Both the position numbers and the translations under genes were made by a program. Below, in pieces: positions 25,853 through 35,093 of a stretch of 64,000 nucleotides of DNA (positions within the stretch are counted from its first letter, which is position 1; each line of letters starts with the position of its first letter). The stretch lies in the NCBI RefSeq assembly GCF_028285565.1, contig NZ_JANQOY010000208.1:1-64000 (forward strand), given 5' to 3'. Below the pieces are notes generated by a model. The model ran no database searches. It worked only from the letters and a program-made list of their open reading frames with translations, and was not told where the DNA came from. This stretch comes from Acaryochloris sp. IP29b_bin.148. Its GTDB lineage: Bacteria > Cyanobacteriota > Cyanobacteriia > Thermosynechococcales > Thermosynechococcaceae.

Positions 25853-26857
25853 GTGAAACTTCTGTGTATTTGTGATCCATCGATCTATACCTCGCCTCAG
25901 CAGGATGTGCCGACCACCTACCAGCATTTTGCTCAGCACCCCCAGATTGAGTTATTTCATGCCCCCGCAGAAGGGGTAAACGATCCACAACTGGTGCAAG
26001 CGGTTCCCGTGCCGAGATCGCTCACCTATCCGCAATTTTTACGGCTCGATACACTCCCTCGCTCTACCTATTCCCCCTCCGAGTTTGATTTGGTCTTTTG
26101 CCGTCGATTGAAGCCTTTTCCCACAGGTTATTTAGAGATTCTGGGTCAGTGGTCGCAACAGACCCTCTTTTTGAATGATCCCATCAGCAAGCAAGAACAA
26201 ATGCAGCCTGATTTTCTCGCTAAAATTGCGGAACCCTTTATGCCTGATACGTTAGTGACCAGCCAAATTGAGCAAGCTTATGATTTCTTTCAGCAGCATC
26301 AAACCATTGTGGCCAAACGCACTAATAGCTGTGGGGGTAGAGGCGTATTTAAAATCTGGCGAGAGGCGGATCAGTTTTGGGTTGATAATTCTCTCACGGG
26401 AACCCATGGGTTTTCAGCCTTTGAGCAGGTGATGGGTTACTTGTGGGGTAATGTCCCTGAACCGTTGCAACTGGTTCGCTATTTAAATAACGTCACCGCT
26501 GGCGATAAGCGGGTGGTGGTGGTTGATGGTGAAATCTATGGGGCCTATCTGCGCCGATCTCGCACCGGCTACTGGGTCAACAATGTCAGCGTGGATGGCG
26601 ACTGTGCCTTGGCAACGGTCACGCCGGAGGAGCAAGCCGCAATTGCCAAGACCGTGGGCGCGTTTCAAGAACGCAACCTCCATACGCTGGGGTATGACTT
26701 TTTGCTCGATGATGGGACTTGGAAAATCAGTGAAATCAATGTGGGGAATATTGGTGGCTTTGCGCGTTTACAAACTTTAACGGGGCAACCGATCTGCGAT
26801 CGCTTAACCCATTGGATGCTGGACTATGCCCGAACGCCATATTTATCAGAACGTTAG
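25853..26857 (+). CDS. ATP-grasp ligase, glutathione synthetase-like
   Basis: An ATP-grasp carboxylate-amine ligase resembling prokaryotic glutathione synthetase. Key segments: TIVAKRTNSCGGRGVFKIW (lysine and glycine-rich loop), GDKRVVVVDGEIYGAYLRR, and HTLGYDFLLDDGTWKISEINVGNIGGFARLQ, with the Mg2+-binding Glu-x-Asn. The N-terminal ~115 residues differ from GshB, so the substrate may not be gamma-glutamylcysteine. I prefer GTG 25853 to GTG 25844 because GGAG lies eight bases before it. It closes the operon with the dioxygenase and transporter. A product such as a cysteine sulfinate or taurine-like conjugate is possible but untested. Confidence 0.85.
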   Translation: MKLLCICDPSIYTSPQQDVPTTYQHFAQHPQIELFHAPAEGVNDPQLVQAVPVPRSLTYPQFLRLDTLPRSTYSPSEFDLVFCRRLKPFPTGYLEILGQWSQQTLFLNDPISKQEQMQPDFLAKIAEPFMPDTLVTSQIEQAYDFFQQHQTIVAKRTNSCGGRGVFKIWREADQFWVDNSLTGTHGFSAFEQVMGYLWGNVPEPLQLVRYLNNVTAGDKRVVVVDGEIYGAYLRRSRTGYWVNNVSVDGDCALATVTPEEQAAIAKTVGAFQERNLHTLGYDFLLDDGTWKISEINVGNIGGFARLQTLTGQPICDRLTHWMLDYARTPYLSER

Positions 26858-27357
26858 AGCGACAGGCAATGCCCCCTTTAGCAGAGTGTGTCGAAAGATG
26901 CGGGTTAATCAAAAGCGTCAGCTCACAACGACACAACACTGTACAAAGCAGATCAAAGAATTGATAAGACAAGTTAAAGAATGTCCCCCAAATTTGGGGA
27001 TCAAGATTAGGATCCGGTTAGCTTGTCCTTTTTGTAGGTGAGCCAATCTAACTTGTTGCGTTCAGTCCATTTTACTGGGGCTTTTTACTCTCCCATTCCT
27101 TTGCGAACGATCCACAATTTATTGCTAGCGTCTTACGCCCGTTTCATCTTTCGATCATTCTTGTTTATCCGTCTATTGCTGTAGCGACTGAGCTGCCTCC
27201 CTTCTCAGCAATTTGAAAACATTGATCATTGCCGTGAGTCGTTAACCCTCATCAATCTTTGAAAATTTCATATTCTACGCCTCTCAATTTGCCAAGGAGG
27301 TTAGACCGACTTTAATTTTTTGTTTCCGTTAAAGACTTACCACCGCAAGGAGCATTC
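26858..27357. other. intergenic, 500 bp before pntA
   Basis: A perfect 14-bp palindrome CCCCAAATTTGGGG lies at 26986-26999, about 130 bp after the ATP-grasp gene; no T-tract follows. The rest holds the pntA promoter and a long leader with AAGGAG five bases before the pntA ATG. Small frames crossing the end of the upstream gene are not credible. Confidence 0.55.
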
Positions 27358-28971
27358 ATGACAGTTGCCGATAAGACATTAGCGAACGCTGATAGCCCCA
27401 AACCCCAAACAGGTCTCAAGATCGGTATCCCCAAAGAAGTCTTTCCGGGAGAACGCCGGGTTGCCGCTACCCCTGACACTGCCAAAACGCTGCAAAAAAT
27501 GGGATTTGAGGTCTTAATCGAATCTAAAGCAGGTGCTGATGCCACATTTTCCGATCAGGTCTATGAACAGGCTGGCTGCCAAGTGGTATCAGATGCCGCT
27601 CAACTCTGGGAAACCGCCGATATTATTCTCAAGGTGCGGGCACCCCAAATGCACCCCACCCTTAACCGCCATGAGTCAGAACTGCTCCACGAAGGCAAAA
27701 CCCTAATTAGTTTTATTTGGCCGGCTCAAAACGAAGACTTACTCAAGCAGCTGGCTGAACGGAAAGCTAATGTCCTAGCAATGGATGCGATCCCTCGGAT
27801 TAGCCGTGCCCAGAAAATGGATGCCCTAAGCTCCATGGCCAATATTGCGGGCTACCGGGCTGTAGTGGAATCGGCGAATAACTTTGGTCGCTTTTTCACC
27901 GGACAAATTACCGCTGCGGGTAAAGTTCCTCCTGCGAAAGTTCTCGTGATTGGGGCTGGCGTTGCTGGTCTGGCGGCGATTGGTGCAGCCCGAGGTTTAG
28001 GGGCTGTGGTTCGCTCCTTCGATACTCGACCTGTGGTCAAAGAACAGGTGCAAAGTATGGGGGCTGAATTCCTAGAGCTGGAATTTGAGGAAGATGGCAC
28101 TGGCGCAGGGGGCTATGCCAAAACCATGAGCCCTGAATTTATCGCGGCTGAAATGGAGCTGTTCGCTCAGCAAGCTGCGGAAGTGGATATCATCATCACC
28201 ACTGCCTTGATCCCAGGCAAAAAAGCGCCGTTGCTAATCACCAAAGATATGGTGGAGAGCATGAAGGAAGGCTCTGTCGTCGTCGATATGGCAGCCGAAC
28301 AGGGGGGCAACTGCGAAGTCACCCGACCCAACGAAGTCTATCAACATCATGGTGTGACGATTGTGGGGCTGACGGATTTGCCCAGTCGGATGGCCAACCA
28401 ATCTAGCCAACTCTATGGCAATAACCTCTGCCATCTGCTTAAGGATATGGGGGGAGCCGAAGACTACAAGATTGACTTTGAAGATGAAGTGGTGCGCGGC
28501 GCAACCGTTCTGCAAGAGGGCAAAATTACTTGGCCTCCACCTCAAGTCAGTCAGCCTTCTCCGCCCAAGCCTGCTGCCGAGGCTAAGCAACCCGCAATGC
28601 CCGCTGAGCCGGAAGTAAAAGAAAAATCTGTGATTGGCCAGTGGCTGCCCTTGATTGCAGTGGGTGCAGCCTTATTTGGAATTGGCTTAACGGCTCCTCC
28701 TTCTTTCCTGACTCACTTCACTGTGTTTGTGTTGGCCTGTTTTGTGGGTTGGCAGGTGATTTGGAATGTGGCCCCTGCGCTGCATACGCCTTTGATGAGT
28801 GTCACCAATGCCATTAGCGGCATCATTATTCTGGGGGGCATGCTGCAAATCTCGGGTCCTTTGGGGTCACCGACGACTGTATTGGGTGAGATCGCAATCC
28901 TAGTGGGCACCATCAACATCGCCGGGGGATTCCTCGTTACTCAACGGATGCTGCAAATGTTCCGTCGCTAG
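27358..28971 (+). CDS. pntA: NAD(P) transhydrogenase subunit alpha
   Basis: Proton-translocating transhydrogenase alpha subunit, moving hydride from NADH to NADP+ at the expense of the proton gradient. The N-terminal NAD-binding domain has [20 protein letters not shown], the nucleotide loop [20 protein letters not shown], and [24 protein letters not shown] Pro/Ala-rich linker ([16 protein letters not shown]) at about 400-420 leads to three or four membrane helices at the C-terminus. This fused alpha architecture and the 537-residue length fit cyanobacterial and enterobacterial PntA. pntB follows 73 bp downstream. Confidence 0.97.
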   Translation: MTVADKTLANADSPKPQTGLKIGIPKEVFPGERRVAATPDTAKTLQKMGFEVLIESKAGADATFSDQVYEQAGCQVVSDAAQLWETADIILKVRAPQMHPTLNRHESELLHEGKTLISFIWPAQNEDLLKQLAERKANVLAMDAIPRISRAQKMDALSSMANIAGYRAVVESANNFGRFFTGQITAAGKVPPAKVLVIGAGVAGLAAIGAARGLGAVVRSFDTRPVVKEQVQSMGAEFLELEFEEDGTGAGGYAKTMSPEFIAAEMELFAQQAAEVDIIITTALIPGKKAPLLITKDMVESMKEGSVVVDMAAEQGGNCEVTRPNEVYQHHGVTIVGLTDLPSRMANQSSQLYGNNLCHLLKDMGGAEDYKIDFEDEVVRGATVLQEGKITWPPPQVSQPSPPKPAAEAKQPAMPAEPEVKEKSVIGQWLPLIAVGAALFGIGLTAPPSFLTHFTVFVLACFVGWQVIWNVAPALHTPLMSVTNAISGIIILGGMLQISGPLGSPTTVLGEIAILVGTINIAGGFLVTQRMLQMFRR

Positions 28972-29044
28972 TCTATTTCCCTACACCCTTTCCGCTGCCC
29001 TCAACTGGCTAGGGCAGCGACTATCCCTTTTTTAGGAGTCCACT

Positions 29045-30469
29045 ATGACCAATAGCCTTGTCACCGTGGCGTACATCGCGGCAAGTGCCTTATTTATCCT
29101 CAGTTTGGCGGGTTTATCCAATCAAGAAACCGCTCGCAAGGGCAACGTTTACGGCATTCTGGGCATGATCATTGCCCTCGGGGCTACTGCCCTCAGTGCC
29201 GAAGTCACCAGCTATAGCACCCTAGCCGCTGTGGTGATTCCAGGCGGTATTATTGGGGCTATCTTGGCCTCTCGCGTGGCGATGACCTCCATGCCGGAAC
29301 TGGTGGCTATCTTACATAGCTTTGTCGGGTTAGCTGCGGTTCTAGTGGGCATTGCCAACTATCTGCAGCCAGAATCTGGATTGTCCGGAGGTGAAGAAGC
29401 CATTCACCATATTGAAATCTACCTGGGCGTCTTTATTGGCGCGGTTACCTTTACCGGGTCGATTATTGCCTTTGCCAAACTGCGCGCCATTCTAGGTAGT
29501 AAGCCCTTGATGTTGCCTGCTCGTCATTTGCTCAATATTGGCATGCTGGTGGCCTCGGTCATTTTAGGGGTTCAGTTTATGGGTGCAGCTGGCATGGATG
29601 GACTACAGCCCTTGCTGATTATGACTGCGATCGCAAGTCTGTTGGGCATCCATTTGGTGGCAGCTATCGGTGGTGCTGATATGCCGGTGGTGATCTCTAT
29701 GCTTAACAGCTATTCTGGCTGGGCCGCAGCAGCAGCAGGCTTTATGCTCGGTAACGACCTGCTGATTATCACGGGTGCTCTAGTGGGCAGTAGCGGGGCC
29801 ATCCTCAGCTACATTATGTGCAAAGCCATGAACCGAGGGTTCTTTAGCGTGATTCTCGGTGGGTTTGGGGCAGCACCGAAAGGCGGTTCCAAGTCAGCCG
29901 ACGGTCCCGTGGGTGAAGCCACCTCCACGACTGTGGCAGACACCGTAGAATTGCTCAAAAATGCCAAAAACGTGATTATTGCTCCCGGCTATGGCATGGC
30001 CGTGGCCCAAGCTCAGCATCCCGTTGCCCAAATCACTAAGATTTTGCGGGATCGGGGCACCAACGTTCGATTTGGAATTCACCCCGTCGCGGGTCGGTTA
30101 CCGGGACATATGAATGTGCTGCTGGCAGAAGCGAACGTTCCCTACGATATCGTTCTAGAAATGGACGAGATCAACGAAGACTTTGCCGAAACCGATCTGG
30201 TGTTGGTGATTGGCGCTAATGATACGGTAAATCCCAGTGCCCTGAGCGATCCAGAAAGTCCGATTGCTGGCATGCCCGTACTGGAAGTCTGGAATGCTGA
30301 AAACGTCGTCGTTATGAAGCGGGGCATGTCCAGTGGATATGCAGGGGTTGACAATCCTTTGTTCTACAATGACAACACTGAAATGCTGTTTGGCGATGCC
30401 CGGCAAAACGTGGATGCCATTCTAGGACAACTCGCCGCTGCAAATACCAAGACCGCTGTGGCCGCTTAA
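29045..30469 (+). CDS. pntB: NAD(P) transhydrogenase subunit beta
   Basis: The partner of PntA. About nine membrane helices occupy residues 1-270 (starting [21 protein letters not shown]). The NADP-binding domain III follows a short Ser/Gly linker, with [21 protein letters not shown], the [21 protein letters not shown] loop, [24 protein letters not shown], and the terminal [17 protein letters not shown]. Length (474) is standard. GGAG precedes the ATG. The operon ends in a strong terminator at 30494-30541. Confidence 0.97.
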   Translation: MTNSLVTVAYIAASALFILSLAGLSNQETARKGNVYGILGMIIALGATALSAEVTSYSTLAAVVIPGGIIGAILASRVAMTSMPELVAILHSFVGLAAVLVGIANYLQPESGLSGGEEAIHHIEIYLGVFIGAVTFTGSIIAFAKLRAILGSKPLMLPARHLLNIGMLVASVILGVQFMGAAGMDGLQPLLIMTAIASLLGIHLVAAIGGADMPVVISMLNSYSGWAAAAAGFMLGNDLLIITGALVGSSGAILSYIMCKAMNRGFFSVILGGFGAAPKGGSKSADGPVGEATSTTVADTVELLKNAKNVIIAPGYGMAVAQAQHPVAQITKILRDRGTNVRFGIHPVAGRLPGHMNVLLAEANVPYDIVLEMDEINEDFAETDLVLVIGANDTVNPSALSDPESPIAGMPVLEVWNAENVVVMKRGMSSGYAGVDNPLFYNDNTEMLFGDARQNVDAILGQLAAANTKTAVAA

Positions 30470-30493
30470 TGGTCCTCCGTTAATTTTTACTTG

Positions 30494-30541
30494 AAAAGCA
30501 GAGAATTTCTGAGACTAAATCAGCATTCTCTGCTTTTTTTT
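30494..30541 (+). terminator. Rho-independent terminator of pntAB
   Basis: A 13-bp stem (AAAAGCAGAGAAT at 30494-30506 with its complement at 30525-30537) and a T8 tract, 25 bp after the pntB stop. Confidence 0.9.
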
Positions 30542-30653
30542 GCGAAAATCCTCTGATTAGAGTCAAAAGCCTGTAACCATAGAGAGATGAACTTGCCGGC
30601 CAAAAATAACGTCTACACTGTTATCTAAACCCTCTGAATCTCTCGCCAGTCCT

Positions 30654-31334
30654 ATGCTTTCCAGAATTTTCCCGGATCATTGGCCTTGCACACGACGCAG
30701 GTCTGTTGCTTCGCTGTGCTTCTCAGTCGGTTTAGTAACGAGTCTGTGCTTAAATACACCCCCAGCTGCGAGCCAAACGCTGCGTCAAAAAGTCAACTTT
30801 GCGAATTCAGATATCAATTCTTTCTGGGAGAAAGCGTTTCGGCAAATGGGCCGTAAATGGTATCGCCCCAAATCCTACACTTACTATCGGGCAGTACGCA
30901 CAGCCTGTGGCATCTCTGGTCCCTTTAATGCCATCTACTGCCCTCGCGATCATGGCATTTATCTCAATATTCCGTTTCTGGTGCGTGCCGATCAGCGCTG
31001 GGGAGACTTTGCTGCGATTACGATCATGGCCCATGAGTATGGTCATGCGGTTCAGCGGCAGCTGGGGCTCAGTCGGTTAAATCGCTATATGTATCAAGAA
31101 GAACTGCAGGCGGACTGTTTTGCTGGAGTCTATGCCCAATATGCCAGTCGTAAAGGCTTGCTTGATCCCAACGATGCCAAGGAAGGGTACTATCAGTCCT
31201 ACTCCAGTGGTCATACTCGATTTAATCCCAATACCCACGGCACTCGTGCTCAGCGGGCTCAAGCCTTTCGTACTGGCTATAGAAACGGGTTCAGGAGTTG
31301 CTTAAAATATACCATGGTGAAGTTTAGACGTTAG
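30654..31334 (+). CDS. putative neutral zinc metallopeptidase (YpfJ-like), exported
   Basis: The core matches the putative neutral zinc metallopeptidase family: SFWEKAFRQMGRKWYRPKSYTYY, GPFNAIYCPRDHGIYLN, and the zincin motif HEYGH at residues 127-131, followed by the EELQADCFAGVYA segment that supplies the third ligand. The N-terminus is basic then hydrophobic (RRRSVASLCFSVGLVTSLCL) with a possible cleavage after PPAAS near residue 40, so export to the periplasm is likely. It is smaller than E. coli YpfJ. larB follows 23 bp downstream, probably co-transcribed. Substrate unknown. Confidence 0.87.
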   Translation: MLSRIFPDHWPCTRRRSVASLCFSVGLVTSLCLNTPPAASQTLRQKVNFANSDINSFWEKAFRQMGRKWYRPKSYTYYRAVRTACGISGPFNAIYCPRDHGIYLNIPFLVRADQRWGDFAAITIMAHEYGHAVQRQLGLSRLNRYMYQEELQADCFAGVYAQYASRKGLLDPNDAKEGYYQSYSSGHTRFNPNTHGTRAQRAQAFRTGYRNGFRSCLKYTMVKFRR

Positions 31335-31357
31335 TCTGTGCTTCTCTTTCCTTCTTA

Positions 31358-32155
31358 GTGACTGCGCTCGTGACCCAACCTGATACTCTCGCTCAATTAC
31401 TAACGGCTGTTGCAACGGGTGAGGTCAGTCCAGAACTGGCCTTGCAAAATCTGAAATATCTGACCTACGAACCCGTTGGTGATTTTGCCAAAATTGATCA
31501 CCACCGTACGCTGCGTACGGGCTTTCCCGAAGTGATTTGGGGGCCAGGCAAAACTCCTGAGCAAATAATTGAAATCTTTAAAACGATGCAGGCCCAGGCC
31601 GATTGCGTGATCGCCACGCGGATAGAACCTGAGATCTTTGCCCAGCTGCAGCCAGCCTTGCCCCATCTCCAGTACTTTGATAAAGCCAGAATTTGCTCCA
31701 CGACCCCATTACCCAAAACCTCAAAACATCCGGGTCAGATGGGAATTGTATCTGCGGGGACTGCCGATCAAGCTGTTGCCGAAGAAGCGGCTGTTGTGGC
31801 CTCTCTCTGGGGATATGCGGTGACCGGATTTTGGGATGTGGGAGTGGCGGGTATTCATCGATTGTTGAGTTGCCGAGATGCGATCGCATCCATGGATGTC
31901 CTGATCGTCGTGGCAGGCATGGAAGGGGCCTTAGCCAGTGTTGTTGCTGGGTTGGTCGATTGTCCAGTTATCGCTGTTCCCACTAGTATTGGCTATGGCG
32001 CTAGCTTTAACGGTCTTGCGCCTCTGCTAACGATGCTTAATTCCTGCGCCCCTGGTATTGGCGTCGTCAATATCGATAATGGATTTGGCGCAGCGATGTT
32101 AGCTGGCCAGATTCTGAGGACAGCCCTTAAGCTGCAGGTTTCACGTTCTGAGTAG
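31358..32155 (+). CDS. larB: LarB, nickel-pincer cofactor biosynthesis carboxylase
   Basis: LarB carboxylates and hydrolyses nicotinic acid adenine dinucleotide, the first step to the nickel-pincer nucleotide cofactor of lactate racemase. The C-terminal half is PurE-like: MGIVSAGTADQAVAEEAAVVA, then VAGMEGALASVVAGLVDCPVIAVPTSIGYGAS and GIGVVNIDNGFGAAMLAG. The N-terminal part includes DHHRTLRTGFPEVIWGPGKT, typical of the family. GTG start. No larC, larE or larA is visible in this window. It follows a zinc peptidase gene with which it shares no evident function. Confidence 0.92.
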   Translation: MTALVTQPDTLAQLLTAVATGEVSPELALQNLKYLTYEPVGDFAKIDHHRTLRTGFPEVIWGPGKTPEQIIEIFKTMQAQADCVIATRIEPEIFAQLQPALPHLQYFDKARICSTTPLPKTSKHPGQMGIVSAGTADQAVAEEAAVVASLWGYAVTGFWDVGVAGIHRLLSCRDAIASMDVLIVVAGMEGALASVVAGLVDCPVIAVPTSIGYGASFNGLAPLLTMLNSCAPGIGVVNIDNGFGAAMLAGQILRTALKLQVSRSE

Positions 32156-32438
32156 ACGGATGCCCCTGACATAATAATTGATGGCTTGGCCCCCCTGAGG
32201 TTTTCTCCTGTGGATCCTGGGTAGTTGAGGGGGCACAGGGCAATCTGGATATCGAGCCAAGCATTATTCTTTTTGAAGATTAATTTTTCTGTATCTCATA
32301 TTGATCCTGATGGTTTTCATCAGGCTTTTGGGAAAACTGAGCGTAGTGGTCCATCAGAGCTAGTGTATCCACGGAATCTTCATATGAACCCAAGACCTAG
32401 CTGTGATCAGGAGATGCAACTGACTCAAGGGAAACGCA

Positions 32439-33260
32439 GTGTCCATTTTTCAATCAGAAGTATTAGAAGCACAAGGATGCTTGAATGATCAATCGACTTC
32501 TGTAGAGATCCAAGGGGAATGGTTCAATCCGGGTCCTGCATTTAACAAATCCCTACGTCAATTGGCTCTAGAGTTTTGCGAAGAGGCTGCTTCTAGAGGC
32601 TTGCAGTATATCTTGATTGAGTTCCCTTCCTATTTGATGGCGTGGCGATGTATTCGCTCAACCAAGCCTGAGCCTCCATCAGCCCCTTCTGAGACTGAGA
32701 CGGTAGAAAACATATCATCAACCGTCCTGGATACTATTGAGATAACACCCGTGACCCAAGCGTCACATTACAGGAATGCGCTGCCTCCACCGTCTGATAT
32801 CGTTAGTCCCCCAGCGTTGGGAATCGCAAACTTTAATCATGAGTTTACTAGCAGACACAAGGAGGAGCTGGTATTTGAGACTCAGAGAAGTGTGCTACCT
32901 CCACCACCTGACATCGTCAGCCAACCAGCGTTGGGAATTGCAACCCATGATGATGAGTGGACAAGCAAGCACAAGGAAGAGCTAACATTTGAGACTCAGA
33001 GGCGTGTTTTGCCTCCACCGCCTGACATCGTCAATCACCCAGCGTTGGGAATCGCCAATCTTGATGAGTTTACACGTCAGTGCAAAGAGGAGCTGGCACT
33101 TTATATTGGTCCTATGGCCGAATTTATGACCCAGCAAACCTTAAGTCAGTCGGATGAACTCACTCCCCAGGATCTGATTGAGTCACTGGCTAAACATATA
33201 TCTGATGCTAAGGCAGCCCTCTCGTTTCGCAAAGCATGTTACTCACATATCGAAACCTAA
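32439..33260 (+). CDS. hypothetical protein with three 38-residue repeats
   Basis: GTG start at 32439. The N-terminal ~65 residues (VEIQGEWFNPGPAFNKSLRQLALEFCEEAA) look globular. Residues 115-224 are three copies of a 38-residue unit starting LPPPxDIVxxPALGIA and ending HKEELxFETQRxV. The last copy leads into a C-terminal helical domain (IGPMAEFMTQQTLSQSDELTPQDLIESLAKHISDAKAALSFRKAC), which resembles the domain appended to cyanobacterial kinases and FHA proteins in its IGP and LxPxxLIExLAxxI pattern. The KEEL of each repeat matches the start of that domain, so the repeats may be duplications of its leading edge. Function unknown. Confidence 0.75.
   Translation: MSIFQSEVLEAQGCLNDQSTSVEIQGEWFNPGPAFNKSLRQLALEFCEEAASRGLQYILIEFPSYLMAWRCIRSTKPEPPSAPSETETVENISSTVLDTIEITPVTQASHYRNALPPPSDIVSPPALGIANFNHEFTSRHKEELVFETQRSVLPPPPDIVSQPALGIATHDDEWTSKHKEELTFETQRRVLPPPPDIVNHPALGIANLDEFTRQCKEELALYIGPMAEFMTQQTLSQSDELTPQDLIESLAKHISDAKAALSFRKACYSHIET
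32781..33110 (+). repeat. three tandem 114-bp coding repeats
   Basis: Units begin at 32781, 32895 and 33009 and are multiples of three, so the reading frame is kept. Copies 1 and 2 are complete; copy 3 diverges after the KEEL codons. The most conserved stretches encode PPPxDIV and PALGIA. Nucleotide similarity is high enough to indicate recent internal duplication. Confidence 0.9.
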
Positions 33261-33320
33261 TTGCTGTAAGTGGCGCGGGAAAAAGGTGTGGTCTTGGCGA
33301 TGACACCCAGATATAAATCC

Positions 33321-33755
33321 CTATTTTTGATGCTGCACTTCAATCACGGTATGGACGTTCCCTCTAGGCAAGAAGTCACCCTTTACCATGATGGATAAGG
33401 GATCGCAGGCGGCAACAAAATCATCCAAAATTTGGTTTACCGATTCCTCGTGGGAAATATAGCGATCGCGGTAGCTATTGATATAGAGCTTCAGCGCTTT
33501 CAGTTCCACCACCCGCTGATCAGGAACGTAGGTGAGATGAATCGTGGCGAAGTCAGGATATCCAGAAAAAGGACATTTGCAGGTAAACTCTGGCAGGGTA
33601 ATGTGAATGTCGTAACGACGGCCCACGCGAGGGTTCGGAAACGTAATCAGTTCTCCTTCGGCAATTTGACGTTCCCCATATTTGGGTTCTGGTGTCTCTT
33701 GTACAGACGGTTGAAGCATTTCGGGCGTAGGATTTTGAGGGGGAGATTGGTTCAT
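33321..33755 (-). CDS. queF: NADPH-dependent 7-cyano-7-deazaguanine reductase QueF
   Basis: QueF reduces preQ0 to preQ1 in queuosine synthesis. Type I (unimodular) form: the active-site Cys is in EFTCKCPFSGYPDFA, with the family signature ELKALKLYINSYRDRYISHEESVN, the nearby catalytic Asp in SGYPDFA, and RGNVHTVIEV at the end. Length (~144) is normal. I take the Met at 33755 (MNQSPPQNP) as start; the frame is open to 33770. It stands alone, converging with the repeat-protein gene. Confidence 0.95.
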   Translation of the reverse strand: MNQSPPQNPTPEMLQPSVQETPEPKYGERQIAEGELITFPNPRVGRRYDIHITLPEFTCKCPFSGYPDFATIHLTYVPDQRVVELKALKLYINSYRDRYISHEESVNQILDDFVAACDPLSIMVKGDFLPRGNVHTVIEVQHQK

Positions 33756-33866
33756 GAGATGTAGTAGCAAGTGTGGGTCACCCCACCACTAGTTCAAGAA
33801 GGTTAATGGTAGAAACGACTAAACTTGTTATAGCGTAGACGGTGGCAGCAAAGCAGCAAGAACCCC

Positions 33867-35093
33867 ATGAAAATGCTTTTCTCTCAGTTTTTTCAAGTCT
33901 TATTCTCCCTCGCTCGGCCAATGCAGCGGTCTGCTTGGCTACAAAGAGGGCTAGCCACCGTGTTGATGGTGGGTTTCACTGTAGGGTCCGTTGTGCCTGT
34001 CCAGGCAGAGGTGGCCCCCGCCAGTCCTGCTGCCAAAATTCTCACCAGCGCCACCACCGGAGCCCCTCACAACTTTATCTCAGACGTGGTCCAAAAGGTC
34101 GGGGATACGGTGGTTAGAATTGATACCGAGCGCACGGTGGTTCGTCCTGCTGCAGATCCCTTTTTCGATGATCCCTTTTTACGGGACTTCTTTGGCCCCG
34201 AGGGCTATCCCCGTGGCCCCCGAGAAGATCGGCTCCGGGGTCAGGGCTCTGGATTTATTATTGAAAGCTCTGGCATTATTCTCACCAATGCCCATGTCGT
34301 CAGTAAAGCCGATACCGTTTCCGTCACCCTGAAAGATGGTCGAATCTTTGAAGGGGATGTCCGAGGCGTTGATGAAGTCTCTGACTTAGCGGTGGTCAAG
34401 CTCAAAGGAGTGGACGCGCCGCTACCCGTTGCCGCGTTAGGTAATTCCGATCAAGCCCAGGTTGGGGATTGGGCGATTGCGGTCGGCAATCCCGTTGGTT
34501 TAGATAACACCGTCACCCTTGGCATTATTAGTACCTTGCATCGAACCAGTGCAGAGGTGGGCATCCCCGGTAAACGCTTGGATTTTATCCAAACAGATGC
34601 GGCCATTAATCCGGGTAATTCCGGCGGTCCTTTGCTGAGCGATGCTGGTGAGGTGATTGGGATTAACACCGCCATTCGCGCTGATGCTATGGGCATTGGC
34701 TTTGCGATTCCGATCAACAAAGCCAAAAGCCTCAAGGACCAACTCGTCCGAGGTGAAAAGATTGCTTATCCCTACGTGGGTGTGCAAATGACTACCCTGA
34801 CACCCCAGCAGGCCCAAGAAAATAACAAAGATCCCAACTCTCCCTTTATCCTGCCTGAAATCGATGGTGCCCTGGTGATGAAGGTCTTTCCCAATACCCC
34901 CGCCGCGAAAGCAGGGATTCGCTGGGGGGATGTGATTGTGTCGGTCGATGGTCAACCGATTAAGAGTGCCAACGACATGCAGTCCTTTGTGGAAAAGACT
35001 ACCGTGGGCCAAAATCTGCAGCTCATCTTAAAACGGGGTGAACGAACGCAGCAGGTTGCTGTACAGACGGCAGCCTTAGAAAATGCGGCTTAG
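33867..35093 (+). CDS. HtrA/Deg-type serine protease with one PDZ domain
   Basis: A periplasmic trypsin-like quality-control protease of the HhoA/HhoB/HtrA group. A basic N-terminus and hydrophobic span (GLATVLMVGFTVGSVVPVQA) form a signal peptide cut near residue 47. Catalytic triad: His143 in TNAHVV, Asp173 in SDLAVVKL, Ser252 in NPGNSGGPL. One PDZ domain follows (ALVMKVFPNTPAAKAGIRWGDVIVSVDGQ), residues ~300-395. Length 408. Which of the three cyanobacterial paralogues it is cannot be settled here. Its last codons overlap the start of the following mannosyltransferase gene by 11 bases. Confidence 0.94.
   Translation: MKMLFSQFFQVLFSLARPMQRSAWLQRGLATVLMVGFTVGSVVPVQAEVAPASPAAKILTSATTGAPHNFISDVVQKVGDTVVRIDTERTVVRPAADPFFDDPFLRDFFGPEGYPRGPREDRLRGQGSGFIIESSGIILTNAHVVSKADTVSVTLKDGRIFEGDVRGVDEVSDLAVVKLKGVDAPLPVAALGNSDQAQVGDWAIAVGNPVGLDNTVTLGIISTLHRTSAEVGIPGKRLDFIQTDAAINPGNSGGPLLSDAGEVIGINTAIRADAMGIGFAIPINKAKSLKDQLVRGEKIAYPYVGVQMTTLTPQQAQENNKDPNSPFILPEIDGALVMKVFPNTPAAKAGIRWGDVIVSVDGQPIKSANDMQSFVEKTTVGQNLQLILKRGERTQQVAVQTAALENAA

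Noticed and set aside
32225-32488. 87-codon plus-strand frame overlapping the repeat-protein start
   Set aside because: Out of frame with the convincing gene at 32439 and without protein-like composition.
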